A DNA stretch of 64,000 nucleotides from Arachidicoccus soli (lineage in GTDB: Bacteria; Bacteroidota; Bacteroidia; Chitinophagales; Chitinophagaceae). Below, in pieces: positions 44,547-52,787 of this stretch. Numbering within the stretch: the first letter of the stretch is position 1; every line of letters begins with the position of its first letter. The notes under the pieces are model-generated. The model had not been told where the DNA came from. It saw only the letters and a list, made by a program, of their open reading frames with translations, and searched no databases. The stretch covers positions 2,356,001 to 2,420,000 of the forward strand of contig NZ_CP032489.1 in NCBI RefSeq assembly GCF_003600625.1, given 5' to 3'. Both the position numbers and the translations under genes were made by a program.

Positions 44547-45875
44547 TTATTTCGCTTTAGGTAAATAATAGAGTACTACACGTTGGTTAGGGTTCAGGTA
44601 TTTACGAGCTACCTCCCTAATCTGTTCCCGCGTAACAGAACGAATCTCGGCTAACTGCTCATTAATATGATTGGTATTTTTATTAAAGAAAGTATAGCTG
44701 TTTGCTAGATTCTGGGCTACACCTAAATCTTTGGTATTTGCGTTGACAAAGCTCATTTCTGCCTGATTGAGTAGCTTTTTATAATCTTCTTCACTGATCA
44801 GATTCGTTTGCAAATCTGCGATATTGGCGTCCATATCATGTAGGAGGCTGTCCAAAGGTACATTGTTATTAGGGATCGCAAAATTGAGATAAGCACCATA
44901 ATCTTCCAGAGAGTAATTAAAGGAAGCCACTTGCAGAGCCGATTTCTTCTGGTCGACCAATTCCTTATATAATCTAGAACTAGCGCCACCGGAAAGCACA
45001 GATGAAATCAAATCTAAAACGACTGCATCTTTTGAGTTCTCAGCCGGCGTCCGATAAGCTGTTACAATAGCCGGAAGTTGAATATTGGCATCATAGGCGG
45101 TATCAATCATCTCTTTGGTGATGGGGGCCTCTACGATATCAGGTTGCAGGACAGGCTCTCCTTTTGGAATAGCACTGAAATAAGATTTAATCCATTGCTT
45201 TGTTTCATCGATATTAATATCCCCGGCAATACTTAGCACCGCATTATTCGGGACATAGAATTTTTTAAAGAATGCCAGGAACTCACTCAACTTAGCCTTA
45301 TTGATATCATCCATGGAACCAATCGGCACCCAATGATAGGGATGTTTGATAAACAGATCTTTAAATACGTCCTCAATCAAATGTCCATAAGGCTGGTTAT
45401 CTACACGCATTCTTTTCTCTTCTTTTACCACCTCTCTTTGCGTATTTACACCAATTTGATTGATTACGGGATGCATCATCCTTTCGCTTTCCAGCCAGAG
45501 ACCGAGTTTCAATTGATTAGAAGGGAAGACTTCATAATAAAAAGTACGATCCTGTGTCGTGTTGGCATTATTTTGCCCACCATTAGCCGCCACTATTTTC
45601 ATAAACTCACCCCGTTTAATATTCTTTGTGCCTTCAAAAAGCAGGTGTTCAAAAAAGTGCGCAAACCCTGTAAGGCCGGGTGTTTCATTTTTAGACCCCA
45701 CATGATACATTACGGAAACAGCGACTACGGGTGCGGATTTGTCTTGGTGAAGAATAACGTGTAATCCATTGTCTAAATTATACTCGGTAAACTTTACTTT
45801 CTGTGCTGTAGATGCCGAAGTAGAAATGGCAAAGGCACCAGCAATCAAAAAGGCAAGCTTTTGCGATAATTGCAT
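44547..45875 (-). CDS. M16 zinc metallopeptidase, catalytic subunit
   Basis: 442 residues, signal peptide with AFAISTSASTAQ. The inverted zinc motif is intact: His73, Glu76 and His77 in AHFFEHLLFEGT. A distal Glu in GLWLESERMMHP completes the site, as in pitrilysin/processing-peptidase enzymes. First gene of the M16 pair; with its neighbour it likely forms a heterodimeric periplasmic peptidase. Its start codon lies only 25 bp from an IS630 element, which probably separated it from the original promoter. Confidence 0.93.
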   Translation of the reverse strand: MQLSQKLAFLIAGAFAISTSASTAQKVKFTEYNLDNGLHVILHQDKSAPVVAVSVMYHVGSKNETPGLTGFAHFFEHLLFEGTKNIKRGEFMKIVAANGGQNNANTTQDRTFYYEVFPSNQLKLGLWLESERMMHPVINQIGVNTQREVVKEEKRMRVDNQPYGHLIEDVFKDLFIKHPYHWVPIGSMDDINKAKLSEFLAFFKKFYVPNNAVLSIAGDINIDETKQWIKSYFSAIPKGEPVLQPDIVEAPITKEMIDTAYDANIQLPAIVTAYRTPAENSKDAVVLDLISSVLSGGASSRLYKELVDQKKSALQVASFNYSLEDYGAYLNFAIPNNNVPLDSLLHDMDANIADLQTNLISEEDYKKLLNQAEMSFVNANTKDLGVAQNLANSYTFFNKNTNHINEQLAEIRSVTREQIREVARKYLNPNQRVVLYYLPKAK

Positions 45876-45913
45876 AGCATATTTGTTTTGTTAAATAATA
45901 CGATACTGACATA

Positions 45914-46492
45914 TTATATAGACCAAAAAGATTCTAAAGAGATATATTCGTAAGCGCATATAGATTTTATTTTTGAGGTGGTAAGTTGTTGTATTGTTTC
46001 AGAGAAAAAGGTGCTGATTTGGTCGAGGTTATTGAAATGCTTGTTGGTAAATTTTCTTTTGATTTGCTGCCATACTTTTTCAGCCGGATTGAGTTCGGGG
46101 CAATAGGGTGGCAGAAACAATAAAGTGATATTATCCGGGATAGTTAGGGATTTTGCTTTGTGGAACGCGCCATTGTCCAATACTATGATTTTGTATTCGT
46201 TAGGATTTTGTTTGGACAATTGGTCGAGGAAAAGTTGGAAGGTATCTGCATTGCAATAGGGCATTTCTAATTGGAGCTGTTCTCCTGTAATGGGCGAGAA
46301 AGCGCCGAACAGGTAAACATATTCAAACACCTGTTGGAAAGAACATACAGGCTGTATACCTCTTGCTGTCAGTCCTCTCCCATATTTGGTATGCAGCCCG
46401 AATCTTGATTCGTCTTGGAAATAAAGATTGATGCTGTTGTAGCAAAGAGGTGCAGTTAGTGCGATATCGGCTATTTTTTGAGTGAAGTTTTT
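45914..46492 (-). CDS. IS630 transposase orfB (DDE catalytic part)
   Basis: Open in the -1 frame relative to orfA from 46492 to 45914 (192 codons). It begins FTQKIADIALTAPLCY and includes YFQDESRFGLHTKYG (first Asp), IIVLDNGAFHKAK (second Asp) and LFLPPYCPELNPAEKVWQQI (Glu), the DDE signature of IS630. It has no clear ATG of its own near the junction, so it is probably made as a fusion with orfA. Confidence 0.85.
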   Translation of the reverse strand, partial: KNFTQKIADIALTAPLCYNSINLYFQDESRFGLHTKYGRGLTARGIQPVCSFQQVFEYVYLFGAFSPITGEQLQLEMPYCNADTFQLFLDQLSKQNPNEYKIIVLDNGAFHKAKSLTIPDNITLLFLPPYCPELNPAEKVWQQIKRKFTNKHFNNLDQISTFFSETIQQLTTSKIKSICAYEYISLESFWSI

Positions 46493-46983
46493 TTAAAAGT
46501 GGAAACAGCCTTTTCGTCCTTTTTGACATGGCTCTTTCTTGCTACCTTTACTTTGGATCCGAAATGGCGCGTGGCATACTTCAATACCGTATTGTACTTC
46601 ACTTCTTTTTTAAACTCAGTTTCTATCCACTCTTGTAGTTCTACGTATCCTGCCAATCCATTTTTTGGATCTTTAAGTTTTTGCTCCATCTTATTGTGTT
46701 CTTCTTGGGTAAAAACAGAGGGCTTGCCAGCATTGCCTTTGCGGCCATTATGTAGCAACAATTCCATCCCGCCCTGCTTATAAGCCGTTCTCCAGTTGTG
46801 GATACTTTGACTGCCCGCACCAATGGTATCCATCAGTTCTCTTTTGGAAATACCGCTTTCACCGGCTTTTTTCATCGCAATGAGCATCTTTATGCGGGGC
46901 TGCATCATAACACTGGAACTCTTCAATAACATACGCAACTCTTTTACGGTTTCTTTTACGGGGACGTACAATGCAAATGACAT
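46471..46983 (-). CDS. IS630 transposase orfA (helix-turn-helix part)
   Basis: 170 residues from the ATG at 46983. N-terminal HTH (ESGISKRELMDTIGAGSQSI, then HNWRTAYKQGG) and a second HTH with winged-helix look (GLAGYVELQEWIETEFKKEV). Near its end the run TTTTAAAAAAAC (A7 at 46494-46488, minus strand) is a likely slip site. The 0 frame stops shortly after at 46471, and the -1 frame continues into orfB. Confidence 0.85.
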   Translation of the reverse strand: MSFALYVPVKETVKELRMLLKSSSVMMQPRIKMLIAMKKAGESGISKRELMDTIGAGSQSIHNWRTAYKQGGMELLLHNGRKGNAGKPSVFTQEEHNKMEQKLKDPKNGLAGYVELQEWIETEFKKEVKYNTVLKYATRHFGSKVKVARKSHVKKDEKAVSTFKKTSLKK

Positions 46984-47394
46984 AATTGTATGATTTATAT
47001 TATAGACCAAAATTAAAACAAAAAAACCAATATAACAAATATTGGTCTTAAATATTTTTCACTATCGTATAATATATAGCAAAGTACGAATGTTTGACCA
47101 ATTATTTTTGAATGGCGTAGGCTAATTTATAGAAGGAAGCAATCTCGGATAAATGGCATGGGTACCTCTTGCCAAAAGAAGAAGAAAACTGAGTTGAAAG
47201 GCTTTAGATGCCTTTTGAGTCATCGACCCTTAAAGGCTTTCAAAGATTTTCTTGTTTAAACGCATGAATCATTCACGCGCCAAAAAAACAAAACATCCAT
47301 CCCTTTGTTATAGAGAAATAAATAGGATCAGTTCTTATTTTCTCTAATCACGCCATTGGCTTTAGAAGAAATGACAATAGCAAAAGCCAAAAAA

Positions 47395-47428
47395 AAGGTT
47401 CTTATCCTTTTTACAGCATAAGAACCTT
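47395..47428 (-). terminator. Terminator of nrdBA
   Basis: Eleven-bp arms AAGGTTCTTAT (47395-47405) and ATAAGAACCTT (47418-47428). On the minus strand the stem is followed by about nine T. The 47070-47394 stretch shows no gene; near its left end GTACTTTG (47087-47080, minus) may be the displaced M16 promoter. Confidence 0.82.
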
Positions 47429-47454
47429 AATTGAATATTCAACAAAAAGGAAAA

Positions 47455-49860
47455 TCAAGCACTACAAGCTTCACAACTGCCATCCAATGGGCAAGCGCCA
47501 CCGGTAAGTGCATTTAAATCCGTATTAGCTGCTGGTGCATCTATGGCAGGCACAGGGATATCCTCCTTATTCATCAGAGGAGCCATTTGCTCTTCTGCCT
47601 GTTTCTTTACCGTAAACTGTACTGCCTGCGAAGCTGCTTGTGTACGCAAGTAATACATACCCGTTTTCAGGCCCTTCTTCCAAGCGTAAAAATGCATGCT
47701 GGTAAGTTTTGCCTTTGTCGGCGACTGAACGAAAAGATTAAGCGATTGGGATTGACAAATATAGGCTCCGCGATCAGCAGCCATATCAATCAAAGTGCGT
47801 TGTTTAATTTCCCAAACAGTCTTATACAATTCCTTAATTTCATCCGGTATTTCCGGAATATTCTGAATAGAACCATTAGAGCTCATAATTTTGTTTTTCA
47901 TCCCTTCGTTCCACAAGCCTAGGTCCACCAGATCTTTCAACAAGAATTTATTCACGATTACAAACTCACCGGATAATACACGACGAACATACAAGTTAGA
48001 AGTAAATGGCTCGAAGCATTCATTATTGCCTAAGATTTGAGAAGTAGAAGCAGTCGGCATTGGCGCCACTAATAAAGAGTTCCTTACGCCATGTTGCTTA
48101 ATCTCTGCTTGTAAAGCCTGCCAATCCCAGCGATTGGATGGCACAACATTCCAGAAGTCAAACTGGAACATGCCACGAGACAAAGGAGACCCTGCAAAAC
48201 TTTCATAAGCCCCTTCTGTTATTGCCAAATCTTTGGAAGCAGTCATAGCGGCAAAGTAGATCGTCTCTGAGATTTCTTTATTGAGTTTTTTTGCATCTTC
48301 GCTTTCAAATGGATACCGCATCTTCACAAATGTATCCGCCAATCCCTGCACGCCCAAACCAATGGGACGATGACGCAGATTGCTCTTTTGCGCTTCATAA
48401 ACAGGATAATAGTTCCTGTCGATAATCCTGTTTAAATTAATGGTAGCCTGATAAGTTACTTCATATAATTTTTGATGGTCATACACTCCGTCAATTACAA
48501 AACGCGGCAAGGCGATAGAAGCCAGATTACATACGGCTATTTCATCCGGAGATGAATACTCAATAATCTCGGTGCAGAGGTTAGAGCTTTTAATTGTACC
48601 TAAATGCTGCTGGTTCGATTTGCGGTTAGCCGCATCTTTATACAATAAATAAGGCGTACCTGTTTCTATCTGTGCGTCCAAAATAGCAAACCAAAGCTCC
48701 TGTGCTTTTATCGTTTTACGCGCTTTACCCTGCGCCTCATAAGACATATACAGCTTTTCAAAATCTTCACCCCAGGTGTCGGCAAGGCCAGGACATTCAT
48801 GTGGACACATCAGGCTCCAGTCTCCGTTTTCTTCTACTCTCTGCATAAACAGATCAGAGATCCATAATGCATAAAATAAGTCACGTGCCCGCATCTCTTC
48901 TTTACCATGATTTTTCCGAAGGTCCAGAAATTCAAATATATCTGCATGCCAAGGTTCCAGGTAAATCGCAAAAGCACCCTTACGCTTTCCACCGCCCTGA
49001 TCTACATAACGCGCCGTATCATTGAATACGCGTAACATGGGAATAATACCGTTACTCGTACCATTTGTACCGCTGATATAGGAGCCTGTTGCCCGAATAT
49101 TATGAATGCTCAATCCAATACCACCGGCAGACTGCGAGATTTTGGCGGTTTGTTTCAGGGTATCATAAATCCCTTCAATGCTATCTCCTTTCATAGTTAA
49201 AAGAAAGCAAGAAGACATCTGTGGTTTTGGTGTACCCGCATTAAACAAAGTAGGGGTTGCATGCGTAAACCACCTTTCAGAAAGCAAGTGATAGGTTTTT
49301 ATTACCTGTTCAATATCATTGTGGTGAATACCTACGGCAACACGCATGTACATATGCTGCGGACGTTCAACAATCTTTCCTTCCAGACGCAATAAATAAG
49401 ATCGCTCAAGTGTCTTAAATCCAAAATAATCAAAAGCAAAATCCCGATCATAAATAATAGTAGAATCCAGCAAAGAAGCGTTTTCTTTCACCACTTTATA
49501 TACGTCTTCGTCAATCAAGGGACTATGCAGACCCGTCTTAGGTTCCACATATTCATAGAGTTTTTTAACGGTAGCAGAAAATGATTTTGTCGTATTCTTA
49601 TGCAGGTTACTCACTGCAATTCTGGATGCCAACAAACTATAGTCAGGATGCAACACGCTCAAGGATGCAGCTGTTTCCGCTGCAAGGTTATCCAATTCGG
49701 TGGTTGTAACACCATCGAATAAACCTTCAATTACTTTCATGGCTACTTTTGTAGAATCTACAAATTCGGCATTCAAGCCATAGCAAAGTTTTTCAACACG
49801 TGCTGTAATTTTATCAAATTTTACAGACTCTTGTTTGCCGCTTCTTTTTATTACAAACAT
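47455..49860 (-). CDS. nrdA: Class Ia ribonucleoside-diphosphate reductase, alpha subunit
   Basis: 801 residues. Reduces NDPs to dNDPs. N-terminal ATP-cone (1-90, [20 protein letters not shown]) for dATP/ATP control. Active-site Cys218 in [10 protein letters not shown], the N-x-C-x-E loop in [13 protein letters not shown], and Cys in [13 protein letters not shown]. The last residues [12 protein letters not shown] supply the redox pair that passes electrons from thioredoxin. Lies 32 bp downstream of nrdB, in one operon, reversed relative to E. coli order. Confidence 0.96.
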   Translation of the reverse strand: MFVIKRSGKQESVKFDKITARVEKLCYGLNAEFVDSTKVAMKVIEGLFDGVTTTELDNLAAETAASLSVLHPDYSLLASRIAVSNLHKNTTKSFSATVKKLYEYVEPKTGLHSPLIDEDVYKVVKENASLLDSTIIYDRDFAFDYFGFKTLERSYLLRLEGKIVERPQHMYMRVAVGIHHNDIEQVIKTYHLLSERWFTHATPTLFNAGTPKPQMSSCFLLTMKGDSIEGIYDTLKQTAKISQSAGGIGLSIHNIRATGSYISGTNGTSNGIIPMLRVFNDTARYVDQGGGKRKGAFAIYLEPWHADIFEFLDLRKNHGKEEMRARDLFYALWISDLFMQRVEENGDWSLMCPHECPGLADTWGEDFEKLYMSYEAQGKARKTIKAQELWFAILDAQIETGTPYLLYKDAANRKSNQQHLGTIKSSNLCTEIIEYSSPDEIAVCNLASIALPRFVIDGVYDHQKLYEVTYQATINLNRIIDRNYYPVYEAQKSNLRHRPIGLGVQGLADTFVKMRYPFESEDAKKLNKEISETIYFAAMTASKDLAITEGAYESFAGSPLSRGMFQFDFWNVVPSNRWDWQALQAEIKQHGVRNSLLVAPMPTASTSQILGNNECFEPFTSNLYVRRVLSGEFVIVNKFLLKDLVDLGLWNEGMKNKIMSSNGSIQNIPEIPDEIKELYKTVWEIKQRTLIDMAADRGAYICQSQSLNLFVQSPTKAKLTSMHFYAWKKGLKTGMYYLRTQAASQAVQFTVKKQAEEQMAPLMNKEDIPVPAIDAPAANTDLNALTGGACPLDGSCEACSA

Positions 49861-49892
49861 ATCTTTAAGTATTTATAAGTTAAAGTATTTTT

Positions 49893-50861
49893 CTAGAAAT
49901 CTTCCTCAGTAGAAAAGACATCAAACCCCTCCGCGCTGCTTACACCGGATTTCTGATAATCTCCTACTCTTTTTTCAAAGAAATTAGTTTTACCCTGCAA
50001 AGAAATCATTTCCATGAAATCGAATGGATTGCTGGTATTGTAAACAGCTTTGTAACCCAATTCTGTGATCCAACGATCTGCCACAAACTCAATATACTGT
50101 TTCATCAGATCTGAATTCATGCCAATTAATCTTACCGGCAAAGCTTCAGTGATAAATTCTTTTTCAATTTCTACAGCATCGGTGATAATTCTTGTGGCTG
50201 CTTCTTCTGATAACTTATTCTTTAACATAGAATACAACAAACAAGCAAACTCACAATGCAAGCCTTCATCACGGCTAATAAGCTCATTAGAGAAAGTCAA
50301 GCCCGGCATCAGGCCGCGTTTCTTCAACCAGAACAGCGAACAAAAACTACCGCTAAAGAAAATACCTTCCACTGCAGCAAAGGCCACCAAACGTTCAGCA
50401 AAGCTTCCGTTTTCAATCCAGCGCAAAGCCCATTCTGCTTTTTTCTTTACAGCAGGGATAGTGTCGATCGCATGAAAAAAATCATCTTTTTTCTTCGGAT
50501 CTTTGATATAAGTATCAATAAGTAATGCATAGGTCTCAGAATGGATATTCTCCATCATTATTTGAAAACCATAAAAACAGCGGGCCTCAGGCAACTGCAC
50601 TTCACTCATAAAATTCACTGCAAGGTTTTCATTTACGATGCCGTCACTCGCCGCAAAAAACGCCAATATATGAGAGATAAAATGCCTTTCCCCATCGTTC
50701 ATTTTCTCATTCCAGTCTTTCAAATCAGATCCCAGGTCTATTTCTTCTGCAGTCCAAAAACTCGCTTCGTGTTGTTTATATTTCTCCCAGATTTTCGGAT
50801 AGTTGATAGGGAGAATAACAAATCTGTCTTTATTTTCCCTTAATAGAATTTCGTCTTCCAT
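49893..50861 (-). CDS. nrdB: Class Ia ribonucleoside-diphosphate reductase, beta subunit
   Basis: 322 residues. Holds the di-iron centre and tyrosyl radical. Iron ligands: Asp in [11 protein letters not shown] region, Glu in [12 protein letters not shown], Glu/His in [13 protein letters not shown], and later [13 protein letters not shown] and [12 protein letters not shown]. The radical Tyr is in [13 protein letters not shown], as in eukaryotic R2. The C-terminal tail ends [10 protein letters not shown], the part that binds NrdA. First gene of nrdBA. Confidence 0.96.
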   Translation of the reverse strand: MEDEILLRENKDRFVILPINYPKIWEKYKQHEASFWTAEEIDLGSDLKDWNEKMNDGERHFISHILAFFAASDGIVNENLAVNFMSEVQLPEARCFYGFQIMMENIHSETYALLIDTYIKDPKKKDDFFHAIDTIPAVKKKAEWALRWIENGSFAERLVAFAAVEGIFFSGSFCSLFWLKKRGLMPGLTFSNELISRDEGLHCEFACLLYSMLKNKLSEEAATRIITDAVEIEKEFITEALPVRLIGMNSDLMKQYIEFVADRWITELGYKAVYNTSNPFDFMEMISLQGKTNFFEKRVGDYQKSGVSSAEGFDVFSTEEDF

Positions 50862-51295
50862 ATAAAAAATTTTAGATATAGTTAAAAAATAATAACCAGT
50901 TTAACCTTGCAAAGCTTTATCGTTATCCGGTGAGAAAAACACCCCAAAATATCTGCCAGGGTGTTCTATTTTATCAATGCTCTCTTAAAAAGGGATACTC
51001 GGAAAAAGGATTGCGTTATCGAATCACAATGCAAGTTTACAACCCACAGACGTAAAACAAGACGATACTTTTGAACACAATGTGGATAGTTTTTTTGAAA
51101 AAGCCCGTAAGCTTTTCACATCAAGCTTTTGGCGTGTTAGCAAGGATTTATGCAGGTAGTCAGGAAAAATATTTTTGTCCAGTCCGACGATTTTCCGTAT
51201 ATAGTAATTGTGTTAGTTTTGCCATGCTATTCCCTAATTCAGGGTTCGTCAACAAGACCTTATTCAAACAAAAATTAAGCGCAGGTACCTATCAG
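50862..51295. other. Gap between nrdB and the helicase gene
   Basis: 434 bp with a hairpin AACACCC (50939-50945) / GGGTGTT (50959-50965); on the minus strand it is followed by TTTTTC, so it can end transcription arriving from the helicase. No coding sequence is supported. An open frame at 51071-51457 on the plus strand overlaps the helicase and has no homologous features. Confidence 0.4.
50937..50966 (-). terminator. Possible terminator upstream of nrdB
   Basis: Seven-bp GC-rich arms (AACACCC/GGGTGTT) with a five-T tail on the minus strand, about 75 bp before the nrdB start. It could insulate nrdBA or act as an attenuator. Confidence 0.5.
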
Positions 51296-52615
51296 CTATT
51301 TAGCGATTTCTACTTTAACCTTCTTATTCTTAATGCGCTGATCTTTTATCAGACGCAAGGCATTCGAGGATTTAAGTCTGTTAATAGCTGCGAAGGAATG
51401 AAAATCCTTCACCTCAATCAAACCTATATCTTCTTTTTTCAATGCCGCCTTTTGTAATAAAAAACCAACAATATCTATTTTATTTACTTTATCCTTTTTG
51501 CCTGCAGCAAAAAATAATGTCACCCATTTGGTCCTTTCAGGCAGCACTGCTTTTTCCGGCAATGCAATCTCCTCCATATCCTGATCTACATAAGGAGGTA
51601 GATATTCGACAGAAGAAAGTAATAATACCACAGTTCCGCTTGCATCCATTCTTGCTGTGCGGCCGTTGCGGTGCGTATAAATATCCTGCGTCTGCGGTAA
51701 CTGATAATGAATAATATACCGGATATTAGGGATATCTAAACCCCTTGCAGCGATATCAGTTGTAACTAAAATATTTACTGTTCCATTTCTAAATTTATTC
51801 AGGGCGCTGTCACGATCACGTTGTTCCATTGCGCCATGATAAAACTCATTATAAATACCTTTTTCATATAATTGGTTGCTGACCCTTTCCACAGCTTCCC
51901 GGTGATTGCAGAAGATAATGGCAGAGCGGTTGCCTATTTTACAAAGCAAGCGGAATAATATGTCCAATTTATTTTCTGAATCAGCAACAACTTTCTTTAC
52001 ATCCAAGCTATTATTTTTCTCTGCTTCTTCTGTTAAAAAAGAAAGTCTTTGCGGATGCTTCAGCGGCAAGAAATCAGGCATTTCCACCGCCTCGGTGGCA
52101 GAAGTCAATATTTTTTTTGAAAGATGCTTTAAAGAGCCGACAATAAATTCCATTTCCGTTAAAAAGCCTAATTCCAATGATTTATCAAACTCATCCAGCA
52201 CCAATAAACGAATAGCCTCCGTCCGGATACTCCCTCTTCTCAAGTGGTCACCTAAGCGACCCGGTGTACCTATAATTACAGCAGGGCTTTCTATTAAATT
52301 ATTTTCTTCTATTTCTCTTTTATGACCACCATAGCAACAGGTAACTTTAAAGCCGGTTTGCATTTTTTTAAATACCTGTTCTATTTGCAGGGCTAACTCA
52401 CGGGAAGGCACCACAATCATCGCCTGTGTCTGTTTTATTTCTTTCTGTAAAGCAAATAAAACCGGCAGCAGAAATGCCAATGTTTTTCCGGAACCGGTGG
52501 CAGACAATAAAATCAGATCCTGCTCCTTTTCAATGCCTGACAAAACGGCTTTTTGCATCTCATTAAGCGATTTTATCTGAAGGTTCTCTAAAATGGTCTG
52601 TATTTTCTCTTTCAT
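51296..52615 (-). CDS. DEAD-box-like RNA helicase with DbpA-type RNA-binding domain
   Basis: 439 residues. Motifs: Q region LNEMQKAVL, Walker A SATGSGKT (39-46), PSRELALQ (Ia), TPGRLGDHL (Ib), motif II as DEFDK rather than DEAD, SAT in TSATEA, ARGLDIPNIRYIIHY and HRNGRTARM (VI). Residues about 365-439 fit the DbpA RNA-binding domain (KVNKIDIVGFLLQKAALKKE, then IGLIEVKDFHSFAAI), which in E. coli guides DbpA to 23S rRNA helix 92. A role in large-subunit assembly is inferred. Confidence 0.9.
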   Translation of the reverse strand: MKEKIQTILENLQIKSLNEMQKAVLSGIEKEQDLILLSATGSGKTLAFLLPVLFALQKEIKQTQAMIVVPSRELALQIEQVFKKMQTGFKVTCCYGGHKREIEENNLIESPAVIIGTPGRLGDHLRRGSIRTEAIRLLVLDEFDKSLELGFLTEMEFIVGSLKHLSKKILTSATEAVEMPDFLPLKHPQRLSFLTEEAEKNNSLDVKKVVADSENKLDILFRLLCKIGNRSAIIFCNHREAVERVSNQLYEKGIYNEFYHGAMEQRDRDSALNKFRNGTVNILVTTDIAARGLDIPNIRYIIHYQLPQTQDIYTHRNGRTARMDASGTVVLLLSSVEYLPPYVDQDMEEIALPEKAVLPERTKWVTLFFAAGKKDKVNKIDIVGFLLQKAALKKEDIGLIEVKDFHSFAAINRLKSSNALRLIKDQRIKNKKVKVEIAK

Positions 52616-52749
52616 AAAGGTAAATGTAGGGGAATAGTAGAATTATTTTAAAAAAATATTTATATCTCATTAAACTTCTACTTAAATCGTCTGTCTATTA
52701 TCTCGAATTTGTTTTTAATGATTTTTATGCAGCAGGGTTAAGAATAGGG

Positions 52750-52780
52750 AGGCGGCTCGATTATTTCGGCCGCCTTTTCT
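52750..52780 (+). terminator. GC-rich hairpin between malQ and the helicase gene
   Basis: AGGCGGC (52750-52756) pairs with GCCGCCT (52769-52775), then TTTTCT. The T run favours plus-strand termination although both neighbours are on the minus strand; it may still slow readthrough from malQ. Confidence 0.4.
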
Positions 52781-52787
52781 ATTTATA

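Larger units (their letters stand above)
45901..47067 (-). mobile_element. IS630-family insertion sequence, 1167 bp
   Basis: Flanked by TA (45899-45900 and 47068-47069), the family's target duplication. Imperfect terminal inverted repeats begin CGATACTGACA at 45901 and CGATAGTGAAA (reversed) at 47067, and both contain a nearby AGACCAA. It carries orfA and orfB on the minus strand, joined by a probable -1 frameshift. Confidence 0.88.

Noticed and set aside
51075-51090. NrdR box or DnaA box upstream of nrdB
   Set aside because: ACACAATGTGGATAG matches each consensus only in part and occurs once; NrdR sites come as phased pairs.
51071-51457. 128-codon plus-strand frame between nrdB and the helicase gene
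   Set aside because: Half of it is antisense to the helicase C-terminus and the rest shows no domain or promoter.
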